A stretch of DNA of 32,018 bases from positions 1 to 32,018 of the forward strand of contig LFTN01000106.1 of assembly GCA_001513495.1 (NCBI GenBank). Direction: 5' to 3'. Position 1 is the first letter of the stretch. Each line of letters begins with the position of its first letter. The stretch is from Clostridiales bacterium DTU087. GTDB taxonomy: Bacteria > Bacillota > Limnochordia > DTU087. Of this stretch, positions 19,225-28,341 are shown in pieces. The position numbers were made by a program, and so were the translations under genes. The notes under the pieces were generated by a model. It saw only the letters and a list, made by a program, of their open reading frames with translations, was not told the DNA's origin and ran no database searches.

Positions 19225-20429
19225 TGGCCATTGCCATCGCAACTCAGAAAACGGCGGCCCTCACCGGAAACGAAGCGGCAGCCCAAGCCCTGCGCCAGAT
19301 CAATCCCGATGTGGTGGCGGCATATCCTATTACGCCGCAGACAGAGATTGTCCAGCTCTTTTCTACCTTTGTCAGTGATGGGTTGGTGAAGACCGAATTT
19401 GTGGCTGTGGAAAGTGAACATAGTGCCATGAGTGCCACTGTGGGCGCTGCTGCCGCCGGAGCCCGGGCCATGACCGCGACCTCATCCCAAGGGCTGGCAT
19501 TGATGTGGGAGATGCTGTACGTTGCCGCCGGCATGCGGATTCCCATAGTCATGCCCATGGTGAACCGGGCGTTAAGCAGCCCCATTAACATTCACTGCGA
19601 CCACAGCGACAGCATGGGGGCCAGGGATTCCGGCTGGCTGCAGATTTACTCAGAAAATGCCCAAGAGATGTATGACAATCTCATCCAAGCCGTCAGAATC
19701 GCCGAGCACCCTGATGTGCTCTTGCCTGTTATGGTGACAATGGATGGGTTCATCATCAGTCACGGCATGGAGAATGTGGAGCTATTGCCTGACCAAGCTG
19801 TCCAGGATTTCGTTGGAGAATACAATTTCCCATATCCGCTGCTTGATGTTGAACACCCCAGGACCCTGGGCCCCCTTACCCTGCAGGATTTCTATTTTGA
19901 GCACAAGCGGGAGCAGGCAGAAGCAGTCTACCGGGCCAAAGAGGTGATCCTCGCTGCCGCGGAGGAGTATGCTGCCATATCCGGCCGCAGGTACGGGTTT
20001 TTCGAAGCCTACAGAATGGACGATGCCGAGTATGCAGTAGTAGTGCTTGGCTCCACCGCCGGCACAGCCAAGTACGTCGTTGACGGGCTGCGGCAGGCAG
20101 GGGAAAAATGCGGCCTGGTCAAGGTTAGGGTTTTCCGGCCGTTCCCAGGGCCTGAGCTTTGTGAAGCACTGTCTGGACTGAAGGCTGTGGGGATCATGGA
20201 TAGGGCCGATACCTTCTCTACCCAAGGGGGGCCCCTGTTCCTGGAGGTCAAGGCGGCACTCTACCACGCCGCCGGCCAGCCGCAGTGCATGAATTTTGTC
20301 TACGGCCTCGGGGGCAGGGACATCGATCCCGAGCTCATCAGGCAGGCCTTCGTGGAAGTGAAGGACTTAATGAAGAAGCCGGCTGACGGGGTTCTCCCGA
20401 TAGTCAGATATCTCGGTGTACGGGAATAG
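19224..20429 (+). CDS. porA: Pyruvate:ferredoxin oxidoreductase subunit alpha
   Basis: This 401-residue protein contains the pyrimidine-binding domain of the thiamine enzyme near the N-terminus (TGNEAAAQALRQINPDV-like start, AAYPITPQTEIV, and the VAVESEHSAMSATVGAAAAGARAMTATSSQGLALM region in parts). A C-terminal transketolase-like domain has AVVVLGSTAGTAK and RVFRPFPGPEL. With beta it forms the TPP site that oxidatively decarboxylates pyruvate to acetyl-CoA. It starts on the porD stop codon (TAATG). Pyruvate as substrate is inferred from overall resemblance; related enzymes use other 2-oxoacids. Confidence 0.95.
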   Translation: MAIAIATQKTAALTGNEAAAQALRQINPDVVAAYPITPQTEIVQLFSTFVSDGLVKTEFVAVESEHSAMSATVGAAAAGARAMTATSSQGLALMWEMLYVAAGMRIPIVMPMVNRALSSPINIHCDHSDSMGARDSGWLQIYSENAQEMYDNLIQAVRIAEHPDVLLPVMVTMDGFIISHGMENVELLPDQAVQDFVGEYNFPYPLLDVEHPRTLGPLTLQDFYFEHKREQAEAVYRAKEVILAAAEEYAAISGRRYGFFEAYRMDDAEYAVVVLGSTAGTAKYVVDGLRQAGEKCGLVKVRVFRPFPGPELCEALSGLKAVGIMDRADTFSTQGGPLFLEVKAALYHAAGQPQCMNFVYGLGGRDIDPELIRQAFVEVKDLMKKPADGVLPIVRYLGVRE

Positions 20430-20468
20430 GGCGGTGCAAGGGAATAGATATTGCCAGGAGGTGTCGTT

Positions 20469-21386
20469 TTGGCTCTACCGGATCTTGCCAAAAAACCCCA
20501 GCGCTTTACCGGAGGCCATCGAGCCTGTGCAGGATGTGGATTTCCCATCACAATCAAGATCATCCTGCAGGCAGCGGAAAACCCAGTGGTGGTTGGATGT
20601 GCCACCGGCTGCATGGAAGTCACTTCTACCATCTATCCATATACTGCTTGGCGGTGCAGCTTTATCCACACTGCCTTCGAGAATGCAGCCGCCACTGTGA
20701 GCGGCATTGAGGCTGCTTACCGCAGTTTGCGGCGGCAGGGGAAAATCCAGCAAGACATAGACTTCATCGCCTTTGGCGGCGATGGCGGGACATACGATAT
20801 CGGGCTGCAGTCTCTGTCGGGGGCCATGGAAAGGGGTCACAAGCTGGTTTATGTCTGCTACAATAACCAGGGGTATATGAACACCGGCATTCAGCGATCC
20901 AGTGCCACCCCCCGGGGGGCCAATACCACCACAACTCCCGCGGGAACCCAGCTGCCGGGGAAACCCCAGCATCCCAAAGACTTGACAGCTATCATGGCTG
21001 CCCACGATATCCCCTACGCAGCTCAAGCCTCCATGAGCCATTGGAATGATCTATACCGCAAAGCCAAGAAAGCCTTTGCTGTAGACGGGCCGGCATTCCT
21101 CAACGTCCTCAGTACCTGCCGGCTGGGCTGGGCGACTGCTCCGGAGGATACTGTAGATGCGGCGGAAGGTGCTGTCCAGTGCAATGTCTGGCCTCTATAT
21201 GAAGTGGAACAGGGCAAGTGGAAACTGACCTTTAAGCCGAAAAAGCCCCTGCCGGTAGCCGACTGGATGAAGCAGCAGGGACGCTTTAAGCACCTGTTCC
21301 GGGCTGACAACAGCCAGCTGTTGGAAAGCATCCAGCAGCAGGTGGATGAGAACTGGCAGCGGCTTTTGGAACGCTGCGGCGAGTAA
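20469..21386 (+). CDS. porB: Pyruvate:ferredoxin oxidoreductase subunit beta
   Basis: A 305-residue TPP- and [4Fe-4S]-binding subunit. Cysteines in HRACAGCG and in CATGCMEV, with a later Cys in LSTCRLGW, are the expected cluster ligands. TPP-binding motif GGDGGTYDIG with downstream YNNQGYMNTG is clear. The segment TIYPYTAW resembles pyruvate-specific enzymes. TTG 20469 is used because AGGAGG (20456-20461) lies 7 bases upstream; TTG 20451 would put that site inside the gene. It follows porA by 39 bases. No clear terminator follows, so some read-through into the MFS gene is possible. Confidence 0.95.
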   Translation: MALPDLAKKPQRFTGGHRACAGCGFPITIKIILQAAENPVVVGCATGCMEVTSTIYPYTAWRCSFIHTAFENAAATVSGIEAAYRSLRRQGKIQQDIDFIAFGGDGGTYDIGLQSLSGAMERGHKLVYVCYNNQGYMNTGIQRSSATPRGANTTTTPAGTQLPGKPQHPKDLTAIMAAHDIPYAAQASMSHWNDLYRKAKKAFAVDGPAFLNVLSTCRLGWATAPEDTVDAAEGAVQCNVWPLYEVEQGKWKLTFKPKKPLPVADWMKQQGRFKHLFRADNSQLLESIQQQVDENWQRLLERCGE

Positions 21387-21393
21387 GAGTACT

Positions 21394-21421
21394 TTGTTTG
21401 TGCCCCTCGGCATGATAGAAT
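21394..21421 (+). promoter_or_regulatory. Possible sigma-A promoter for the MFS gene
   Basis: TTGTTT (21394-21399), 16 bases, then TAGAAT (21416-21421), about 38 bases before the MFS start. The -10 hexamer is identical to those of the serS and tRNA-Ser promoters in this window, while the -35 is poor. Confidence 0.35.
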
Positions 21422-21459
21422 GGAGGTGATTGACTAAAAAATGAGTTAGGTGGAAGCAG

Positions 21460-22794
21460 ATGGGAGAGCAGGCACCAATCCTCAGCCACGCTGAGATGAA
21501 GCGGGCAATGCGCATTAGTGTCATCGACGGCATGCTGGCCAGTGCCAGTGAAAACCTGATTGGGCCCTTTCTGGCCCTTTGCGCTCTGGCAATGGGTGCC
21601 AGCAAGGGCCAGATCGGCCTTCTGGCAGCACTGCCTGCCTTTTTGAGCAACGTACTCCAGATTCCATCGGCTCGCCTAACAGAAAGATGGGGACAGCGGC
21701 AGAAGCTGGTGGTGATATGTTCCGGGTTATCCCGCTTGACCATTATCCCCATCATCCTGACACCGATGCTGCTGGAAGGCGATGCGGCCATCTATACCTT
21801 TATTGTCCTGGTCACTCTCCGGGGCTTTATCAACAGCATCGGCGTGCCTGGCTGGACTTCCCTGATGGCGGATATCACTCCCCGCAGTTCCAGGGGCAGC
21901 TATTTTGGCTACCGCAACATCATGTCCAATCTGGCAGCCTTGGTGGGGACACTGCTGGCGGGGTGGCTCATTGAAAGGTCCGGATTCCCCGGGGGATATC
22001 AGATGTCCTTTGCTGTGGCACTGGTATTGGGCCTGCTTTCCACTTACTTTTTTTCCACCATCCCATCTGTTCCTATGCCCAAGAAAAACAAGCCTCAGCA
22101 GCGCTCAATGGGGCTTAGGGCAAGCTGGCAGGCGATTTCCCAGTACACAGCCTTTCGCAATTACTGTTTCACTTCAGTCCTTTGGAACTTTGGGGTGACC
22201 TTTTCCGGTGCCCTCTATTCGGTGTATTTTCGGGAGAACTTAGGAGGCGATCCCGGCTTTTGGGGAGTAGTAACTGCTTCAGGTTTGATTGCCGGTATTT
22301 TCGGGCATCGGTACTGGGGAAAGCTGGCGGATCAGTACGGCCAGAAGGCCATCATGCTGGCTGGGGGTATGGGGGCAGCTTCTCTGCCGTTTATTTGGTG
22401 GCTCCTTCCCCGCTGGCAGCTGGCGGCTGTGGCGGAGCTGGTAGGCGGTTTCTGCTGGGCTGGGTATAACCTGGCTGCCTTTAACCTCATCTTAGAAATC
22501 ACACCCGATGAAGAACGCACCATGTATATCGGTGTCTACAATACTCTGGCTGGATTAGCCAGTTCCATCGGTCCCCTCATCGGCGGGTTCCTGGCAGATA
22601 GTGCAGGCCTGCCCACGGTGATTCTCATTTCCGGTATCCTGCGGTGGGCCGGCTACTTTGTGTTCAAGTATAATGTGCCTGTTCCAACCGAGACTCAGCT
22701 TGGCTGGCGGGATTTGATTCCTTTCAGCCAGGAGGTGCGGCTTCTGAGGAAGCAGTGGCAGCAAAGGCACGATGATGCCGGCCTGTCTCAGTAG
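21460..22794 (+). CDS. Major facilitator superfamily transporter
   Basis: A 444-residue integral membrane protein with about 12 predicted helices in two halves separated by a basic cytoplasmic loop near residues 205-220 (PKKNKPQQR). An MFS loop 2-3-like motif is seen as ARLTERWGQRQKL in the first half and as GKLADQYGQKAIM in the second half. It probably exchanges or exports a small molecule, but the substrate cannot be read from the sequence. The ATG follows AGGTGG by several bases. It stands alone between the PFOR operon and serS, so the context gives little help. Confidence 0.88.
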   Translation: MGEQAPILSHAEMKRAMRISVIDGMLASASENLIGPFLALCALAMGASKGQIGLLAALPAFLSNVLQIPSARLTERWGQRQKLVVICSGLSRLTIIPIILTPMLLEGDAAIYTFIVLVTLRGFINSIGVPGWTSLMADITPRSSRGSYFGYRNIMSNLAALVGTLLAGWLIERSGFPGGYQMSFAVALVLGLLSTYFFSTIPSVPMPKKNKPQQRSMGLRASWQAISQYTAFRNYCFTSVLWNFGVTFSGALYSVYFRENLGGDPGFWGVVTASGLIAGIFGHRYWGKLADQYGQKAIMLAGGMGAASLPFIWWLLPRWQLAAVAELVGGFCWAGYNLAAFNLILEITPDEERTMYIGVYNTLAGLASSIGPLIGGFLADSAGLPTVILISGILRWAGYFVFKYNVPVPTETQLGWRDLIPFSQEVRLLRKQWQQRHDDAGLSQ

Positions 22795-22808
22795 TTTTCT
22801 GGTCATTC

Positions 22809-22837
22809 TTGACATTGCCTGCCTATGCGGGTAGAAT
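22809..22837 (+). promoter_or_regulatory. Sigma-A promoter of the T-box-serS unit
   Basis: A perfect TTGACA (22809-22814), 17 bases, then TAGAAT (22832-22837). This is the best vegetative promoter in the window. Transcription would start near 22844, about 30 bases before the T-box stem I. Confidence 0.85.
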
Positions 22838-22870
22838 AGCAATAACCTATTGACACAGCATCAATACTGT

Positions 22871-23161
22871 GATGGAGACTAGTAGCCTGTCTATCTACTG
22901 CAGAGAGTCGGCGGCGGTGCAAGCCGATGGGAGGACAGAGCGAATCCCCTCCGGAGTGGGTCCCAACAGCTCCTCCAAAGCTGCTTGAGCTTTGCGCCGT
23001 GTTTGGCATAGGCTGCAAAGGCCCCGGGTAAGCCCGTTACAGCTCTAGAGTGGGATCCGGCTTGCAGGCTGGTTCGGCCTGGGAAGCTGGGTTCAATTTG
23101 GGTGGCAACGCGGGAAAGAAACCTCTCGTCCCTGTATAGCGGGCGAGAGGTCATTTTTTTT
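22871..23161 (+). promoter_or_regulatory. Serine T-box leader (specifier UCC)
   Basis: Most T-box landmarks are present: AGTA (22881-22884), AGAGAG (22902-22907) and GGTG (22916-22919). A specifier loop has GAA-TCC (specifier 22945-22947) framed by helices GCCTGTC/GACAGAGC and GGAG/CTCC. The T-box core GGGTGGCAACGCGGG spans 23100-23114, and a terminator follows. The specifier UCC codes serine. The core's TGGC (23103-23106) can pair with GCCA, the 3' end of tRNA-Ser with its G discriminator. Uncharged tRNA-Ser should favour the antiterminator and allow serS transcription. The core departs from the usual GGGTGGNACCGCG at one base (AAC for ACC). Confidence 0.93.
23122..23161 (+). terminator. T-box regulated terminator before serS
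   Basis: CCTCTCG (23122-23128) pairs with CGAGAGG (23144-23150), extended by CCC/GGG, followed by TCA and eight T (23154-23161). It competes with the antiterminator formed around the T-box core at 23100-23114. Confidence 0.9.
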
Positions 23162-23179
23162 ACGAAGGAAGTGAGAAAT

Positions 23180-24460
23180 GTGCTGGACCTAAGACTAATT
23201 CGCAGCAATCCCGATTTAGTCAAAGAGGCCATGGCCAACAGGGGTGCAGAAGTCCCCATCGATGAACTGTTAGAACTGGACGCCCAAAGGCGCAGCCTCC
23301 TGACAGAACTGGAGCAGAAGAAGGCGGAGCGCAACAGTGTGTCCGAGAAAATCGGGCACTTGCGTAAGGCTAAGGAGAATGCTGACCACCTGATTGCTGA
23401 GATGAAGGTGCTGTCAGATGAGATCAAAGAAGGGGATAATCAGCTGCGGGAGCTTGAGCAGAGGATCCAAGACATCTTGCTGATCATTCCCAATATCCCC
23501 CACAGTTCCGTTCCGGTGGGCAGAGATGATTCAGAGAATGCTGAGATGCGCCGCTGGGGCAGCCCCAGGGAGTTTCCCTTTGAACCCAAACCCCATTGGG
23601 ATCTTGGTGTGGACTTGGATATCATCGATTTTGAAAGAGCTGCCAAGGTCACCGGTGCCCGCTTCGCGTTCATGAAAGGCTTGGGTGCCAGGCTTGAGCG
23701 GGCTGTCATCAACTTCATGCTGGACCTACACATCGGTGAGCACGGTTATCTGGAAGTCCTGCCTCCTTACATGGCCAACGAACACAGCATGACCGGGACC
23801 GGCCAGCTTCCCAAGTTCGGTGAAGACATGTTCAAGTGCGAAGGCGAAGACTACTACTTGATTCCCACCGCGGAAGTGCCGGTAACTAATTATTACAGGG
23901 GCGAAATTTTGGAAGCCGGCCAGCTGCCCATTTACATGGTTGGTTTCTCGCCCTGCTTCAGAGCGGAAGCCGGTTCCGCCGGCCGGGATACCCGGGGGCT
24001 GGTGAGGATGCACCAGTTCCACAAAGTTGAGCTGGTTAAGTTTGCCCGTCCCGATAGCTCCTACGATGAGCTGGAGAAGTTGACAGCCAATGCCGAAGAG
24101 GTACTGCGCAGGCTGGGACTGCCCTACCGGGTTGTGACACTGTGTACCGGGGATACCGGCTTCGCTTCGGCCAAGACGTACGATATTGAGGTCTGGATGC
24201 CCAGCTACGGCCGGTATGTAGAGATCTCCTCCTGCAGCAACTTCGAAGCATTCCAGGCCAGGAGAGCGGAGATCCGCTTCCGGCCTGAGCCGGGGGCTAA
24301 GCCTGAATATGTCCACACCCTCAACGGCTCCGGCGTGGCTGTTGGGCGTACTGTAGCTGCCATCCTGGAAAACTACCAGGAAGGCGATGGCAGTGTGACA
24401 ATCCCCGAGGCATTAAGGCCTTACATGGGAGGAGCAGAGAAAATAGAGCCTCGCAAGTAG
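23180..24460 (+). CDS. serS: Seryl-tRNA synthetase
   Basis: A 426-residue class IIa synthetase. The N-terminal long antiparallel coiled coil (about 30-100) recognises the tRNA-Ser variable arm. The catalytic core has motif 2 [25 protein letters not shown] (in parts) and motif 3 with [19 protein letters not shown]. The GTG at 23180 gives the family N-terminus [14 protein letters not shown] and follows AAGGAAG by 8 bases. Longer in-frame readings run through the T-box and its terminator and are not real. Expression is controlled by the serine T-box directly upstream. Confidence 0.97.
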   Translation: MLDLRLIRSNPDLVKEAMANRGAEVPIDELLELDAQRRSLLTELEQKKAERNSVSEKIGHLRKAKENADHLIAEMKVLSDEIKEGDNQLRELEQRIQDILLIIPNIPHSSVPVGRDDSENAEMRRWGSPREFPFEPKPHWDLGVDLDIIDFERAAKVTGARFAFMKGLGARLERAVINFMLDLHIGEHGYLEVLPPYMANEHSMTGTGQLPKFGEDMFKCEGEDYYLIPTAEVPVTNYYRGEILEAGQLPIYMVGFSPCFRAEAGSAGRDTRGLVRMHQFHKVELVKFARPDSSYDELEKLTANAEEVLRRLGLPYRVVTLCTGDTGFASAKTYDIEVWMPSYGRYVEISSCSNFEAFQARRAEIRFRPEPGAKPEYVHTLNGSGVAVGRTVAAILENYQEGDGSVTIPEALRPYMGGAEKIEPRK

Positions 24461-24773
24461 GCGATGCTTGGTGCTGGGCCATATGCGGCCATAGACGCCA
24501 GTTATGTGCCTGTTGGGGCAGATAAGATAGTCTGGGAAAAGGGGGGTTGGGCAGCGGCGGGGTTTGCCGGGGCCCAATTCCTTTTTTATCTGCAATGGGG
24601 CTTTTTGAGAAAGCTTCAAGGAAGATAGTCTGTGACCCAACTGTGACAAACAGATGATAATTCTGGTACTCTCCTCAGCTAGGTAGGGAAATGGGCCCAG
24701 CTAGATAAATATATCCTAGAAGGAGAAGGCTCTGTCTACCGCGATAACTTACTGTCATGATGGAGGTATTCAA
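24461..24773. other. Intergenic region between serS and the TolC operon
   Basis: About 310 bases without a gene. The left part holds the serS terminator. The right part contains a direct repeat of CTGTGAC-type sequence (24630-24650 region) and possible weak promoter hexamers around TAATTC, none convincing. The ribosome site for the TolC gene is ATGGAGG, 9 bases before its ATG. Confidence 0.5.
24543..24587 (+). terminator. Terminator of serS
   Basis: GGGGTTGGGC (24543-24552) pairs with GCCCAATTCC (24572-24581), including two G:T wobbles. Six T follow directly (24582-24587). The loop contains a small inner GGC/GCC stem. It lies about 80 bases past the serS stop. Confidence 0.85.
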
Positions 24774-25853
24774 ATGTGGAAGAAGCACAAAACAGTCTTC
24801 ATGTGTCTCAGCCTTATGCTCATGCTTTCCGGTATGGTCAATGCAAATGCTGCAGAAATTCCTTTAGGTGATGCAGTCCATCGGGCTTTACAGGAAAGCC
24901 TTGAGTTCAAAATAGCACAGCTGGAATGGGAGAACGCCCAGCTTGCTTACCAGAAGGCCTCAGCTGATAACCTGCTGGCCCAGTCTGCATACAACCAGCG
25001 GGCGGCTGAACTTGACCTCTTGAAGTCAGAAAAAGCCTACAAGAACAGCATCGCCAATGTGGTAATTTCCGCTGTGCGGGCGTTTAATGATGTGAGCTTG
25101 GCCCAGATGAACCTCAAGATCAGTGAAGAGCAGCTGCGGCTGAAGCAGAAGGCCAGGGATTTGACTGAGAAGAAGCTGCAGATGCAAAATGCCAGTGAGT
25201 ACGACCTCCTGCAGGCAGAGGCAGCTTTGGCCTCCAGCCAGATGGATTATCAGGCAGCTGTCAACAGTCTCGAAGAGAAGAAGCAGAATTTCTGGCTGCT
25301 GACCAGCTCTGAAGCAGTAATGCCGGATGGCGGGCTGAACTTCGTCCCCTTTGAATGGGAGCTGGCAGGGGTCTTGCCGGGCCTGTTGGAAGCCAGTGTG
25401 GCCGTCAAAGAAGCTGAAGACAGCCTGGCCTTGTCCAAGCTAAACTGGGAAAGGCTCCGTTTGGAGGGCACCGCAGATCTCATGATGCGGGAGGCTGAGA
25501 ATGCAGTGCGCTTAGCCGAACTGCGGCTTGAGCAAGCCAGGACAAACCTCACCCAGCAGGCCCAGGCAGCCTTCAACGGGGTAAAGCAGGCTGAACAGGC
25601 CTACCGGGCCCGTCAGATAAGCCTCCAGCTGGAGCAGAGGGTCTATGACATCACCAAGGGACAGGTGGAGGCAGGCCTAAAGACTGAAGATGATCTTTCC
25701 AATGCTCAAGTCAGCCTCTGGCAGGCAGAGCGGTCAGTATATGAAGCCCTCAGCAACTATATTACAGCTTATCTGGAGTGGGAGGATCTCATCGGCAGGG
25801 ATGTTAGAGATAGTGTGATCTTACAGCCGGCCCATGCGGGAGCAGAGGGCTAA
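24774..25853 (+). CDS. TolC-family outer-membrane efflux protein (short)
   Basis: A signal peptide is clear: KKHK, a hydrophobic core at about 8-20, then ANANA-AE near residue 27. The rest is almost entirely long alpha helix rich in Ala, Gln, Glu and Leu, with TolC-type heptads (LGDAVHRALQESLEFKIAQ start, then paired coiled-coil repeats ending in LSNAQVSLWQAERSVYEALSNY in parts). At 359 residues it is short compared with the usual 430-480, and little sequence remains for the membrane beta strands. It starts a five-gene export operon; the next gene begins about 14 bases on. Function inferred: exit duct for the MacAB-like pump, or a periplasmic/wall-spanning helical protein. Confidence 0.85.
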   Translation: MWKKHKTVFMCLSLMLMLSGMVNANAAEIPLGDAVHRALQESLEFKIAQLEWENAQLAYQKASADNLLAQSAYNQRAAELDLLKSEKAYKNSIANVVISAVRAFNDVSLAQMNLKISEEQLRLKQKARDLTEKKLQMQNASEYDLLQAEAALASSQMDYQAAVNSLEEKKQNFWLLTSSEAVMPDGGLNFVPFEWELAGVLPGLLEASVAVKEAEDSLALSKLNWERLRLEGTADLMMREAENAVRLAELRLEQARTNLTQQAQAAFNGVKQAEQAYRARQISLQLEQRVYDITKGQVEAGLKTEDDLSNAQVSLWQAERSVYEALSNYITAYLEWEDLIGRDVRDSVILQPAHAGAEG

Positions 25854-25867
25854 GGAGGGGTTTGAAC

Positions 25868-27292
25868 TTGGTGTGGTCAAGGGAAAAGGGGATCCGGCTG
25901 AGGCTGATGGCGGCAGCCGCGGTCCTGACTTTGCTCATCACTGTATCGGCTGTGTCCTGGGCCGAACCCCATCCAGGTGTTGAGTTATTGACTTTGGCAG
26001 AGGCACTAAACCGTGCCGCAGAAAAGCATCCTCTTGTCAGCGGGGCCCAAGGGGCTGAGGAGTCTAAGGCACTGGCCTTGGCCCGCAGCCAGGCTGTCTA
26101 TGCGCCTAGGCTGTCCTTATCGTTAAAGCCGGTCACACTTAGCGCTGAAGAGAAAGTGGAAGTGCAGCTTGCGGATTCTGCAGCTGTTAACGGAGGCCTA
26201 TCTACTCTCCAAGGATTGGACCTGTCGGCTTCCAACCGGTGGGATGCCGGCGGCAGGGAAGGCAAGGGCCTGAGGGTGCAAGCTCAGCTGCAGCTGTGGC
26301 CTCCTGCCCGCTGCAATGGAGATTATCTCAGGTTGCTGTCGGCAGAGGAAGCTGTGGAACTGTCGGCTTACAAGTACAGTCAGGCGCGGCAAGAAGCAGT
26401 CATCGATATCTACAGCCGCTACCGCATGCTGCAGATTGAAGAAGCCAGGCTGAAGCTCCAGCAAGACGCCTATGAGGCAAACCAGGCAGCCTATGAGCGG
26501 GCGGTGGGCAAGGCGGAGCAGGGGCTGGCTTCAGCTGTGGAAGTGCTGGCTGCTCAGCAGGCCAAGGATGAAAGCTTGGCTGAGTATCGGCGGGCAGCCA
26601 GGGATTACCGGATAAAGCTCAAGGCCTTTTTAGCCGACCTCTCATTGGAAGGGGAGGCATGGGAGCTGGAGCCTTTGCCTGATGCCTTAAGCTTGCCGGA
26701 TGTAGATATCACCTTGGAAGAAGCGGTTGCCATGGCCTATGGGGCTGATCTAGCTTTGATGGAGCAAAGCCAGGCCCTGGCCGCTGCCCAGCGTCAGCTT
26801 GAGGCGGTTAGGGCAGCCAACGGTATAGAGCTGAGCCTCGGTGCCAATGCCAGCTTTTCGGAAGAGCAGTCATGGGACGGCAGATATGAAGCCTATCTTT
26901 CCTTCTCGTATCCCGTTTTCGACGGGGGGATCCGTCAATTGGATGTGAAGGAGGCGGAACTGAATCTCCAGAGTGCCCAAAAGGCTGTGGATCAGCGCCG
27001 CCTGGAAGTGGGCCGGGCAGTGGAAAGCAAGCTTTCGGAGATTCAGTACCTGGCAGATATGGTGAGGATCGCCGATCTTAAGTATGAGAAGGCCGCCCTT
27101 GAACATAATGCCAAGGTTCTCCAAGCGGCCAACGGCTTGATACCTGAGTCGGAGGCAAAGGAAAGCCAGCGCCTGTTGGCAGGAGCCAGACTCAGCTGGC
27201 TAGAAGCTGCAGCAGCCTTGGAGAAGGCTAGGCTGGAGCTGAGGTCCATGACAGGGCAGGCAGTGGATGTGGAAGGGGGGCACCCCAATTGA
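25868..27292 (+). CDS. TolC-family outer-membrane efflux protein
   Basis: A second TolC-like protein of 474 residues (476 from TTG 25862). A signal peptide with a basic start and hydrophobic core ends near VSWA-EP. Two repeated halves follow, each opening with the family pattern TLAEALNRAAEKHP or TLEEAVAMAYGADLAL. The second half has GANASFSEEQSW and YEAYLSFSYPVFDGG, typical strands of the outer-membrane barrel, followed by long helices. TTG 25868 is taken because AAGGAGGGG (25852-25860) lies about 9 bases before it. Length and architecture match a full TolC protomer. The stop overlaps the start of the adaptor gene by 4 bases. Confidence 0.9.
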   Translation: MVWSREKGIRLRLMAAAAVLTLLITVSAVSWAEPHPGVELLTLAEALNRAAEKHPLVSGAQGAEESKALALARSQAVYAPRLSLSLKPVTLSAEEKVEVQLADSAAVNGGLSTLQGLDLSASNRWDAGGREGKGLRVQAQLQLWPPARCNGDYLRLLSAEEAVELSAYKYSQARQEAVIDIYSRYRMLQIEEARLKLQQDAYEANQAAYERAVGKAEQGLASAVEVLAAQQAKDESLAEYRRAARDYRIKLKAFLADLSLEGEAWELEPLPDALSLPDVDITLEEAVAMAYGADLALMEQSQALAAAQRQLEAVRAANGIELSLGANASFSEEQSWDGRYEAYLSFSYPVFDGGIRQLDVKEAELNLQSAQKAVDQRRLEVGRAVESKLSEIQYLADMVRIADLKYEKAALEHNAKVLQAANGLIPESEAKESQRLLAGARLSWLEAAAALEKARLELRSMTGQAVDVEGGHPN

Positions 27293-28341
27293 GCAAGAAA
27301 CGCAGGAAATTTGTCAAGACTGGCTTGATCATCCTTATCGTGATCATTGCAGTCAGTTACGGGTATAGGCTGAGGACCCAAAGGCTAGAGCAGGCAGCAG
27401 CTGTCCTGCCGGCTGGCCGGGAGGTTGTGGTCACCCGGGGCGATCTGTCCAGGGGCGTATCCAGCACCGGTACTATCGCAGCTGCCCAGGATTTGGAACT
27501 GGCCTTTGATGTCGGCGGCAAGGTTAAGGATGTTTTCGTCCAAGCTACTGAAAAGGTAGAGATGGGGGCTGTCTTGGCCCAGCTGGCTGATACTGAACAG
27601 CAGATGGCATATCTTTCTGCTAAGCGGGATCTGGAACTGGCGAGATTCGATGCAGCTCCCAATGTCATCAAAGAAAAGGAGCTGCAGCTGCAGATCGCCG
27701 AGAATAACCTCAAGAACACCACCCTCAAGGCGCCGTTTGCTGGGATCGTGGCCAGGGTGGACATTCAGCCGGAGGAATGGGTGACATCAGGCACTACTGT
27801 GATGCGCCTGTTGGATACCAGCCGCATGTTCTTGAACGTGGGAGTAGATGAAGTGGACATCCGCTATGTAGAGCCAGGTCAAGAGGCAACGATCACCCTC
27901 GATGCCTACCCCGAGCTGAACCTCTCAGGCACAGTAGTGGAGGTGGGCATAGTCCCCGAGGCATCGGGACAGGTGGTCATCTTTCCAGTGAAGATTGAAA
28001 TCAATGATCCCGATCCCCGGGTGCGGGTGGGGATGAGTGCTGAGGCCGAGATTGTAGTGGAGAAAGCCGAGAATGTCTTAATCGTACCCTTCGAGGCTGT
28101 GACTTCAAGGGACGGCAAGAGTATAGTAGCCCGGGTTACCCAGGAAGGTGTAGAACCGACAGAAGTTGTCACCGGCCTCAGTGACGGCTTCCTCATCGAG
28201 ATCAAAGATGGCCTCAAGGAGGGAGACCGGATTCTCGCCAGCAACTATGAACTCTACCGTACTTTCCAGGGGGGCCCGGCAGGCGGCCCTCGGGGTGTTG
28301 GCGGAGTGCGGGTTGTCCAGCCGGGAGGAGTGCGGCGGTGA
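27289..28341 (+). CDS. macA: MacA-like periplasmic adaptor (RND/HlyD family)
   Basis: A protein of 350 residues. One N-terminal membrane anchor (about 10-27) is followed by a lipoyl-like half-motif ([14 protein letters not shown]), a short helical hairpin (about 95-135) and the second lipoyl half ([20 protein letters not shown]). A beta barrel and a membrane-proximal domain end the protein. The hairpin is much shorter than in E. coli MacA. The last 25 residues are Gly/Arg/Val-rich. It links the ABC pump to the TolC-like protein. The TTG start overlaps the preceding stop (TTGA) and has GGAAGGGGGG 8 bases upstream. The name macA reflects context; the substrate is unknown. Confidence 0.9.
   Translation: MSKKRRKFVKTGLIILIVIIAVSYGYRLRTQRLEQAAAVLPAGREVVVTRGDLSRGVSSTGTIAAAQDLELAFDVGGKVKDVFVQATEKVEMGAVLAQLADTEQQMAYLSAKRDLELARFDAAPNVIKEKELQLQIAENNLKNTTLKAPFAGIVARVDIQPEEWVTSGTTVMRLLDTSRMFLNVGVDEVDIRYVEPGQEATITLDAYPELNLSGTVVEVGIVPEASGQVVIFPVKIEINDPDPRVRVGMSAEAEIVVEKAENVLIVPFEAVTSRDGKSIVARVTQEGVEPTEVVTGLSDGFLIEIKDGLKEGDRILASNYELYRTFQGGPAGGPRGVGGVRVVQPGGVRR

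Noticed and set aside
23102-23179. In-frame upstream extension of serS
   Set aside because: Runs through the T-box core and the T run of its terminator; the family N-terminus starts at GTG 23180.
22891-23427. Minus-strand frame of 178 codons across the T-box and serS start
   Set aside because: It covers the T-box leader antisense; the RNA landmarks explain this sequence, and the translation is Ser/Leu-rich shadow.
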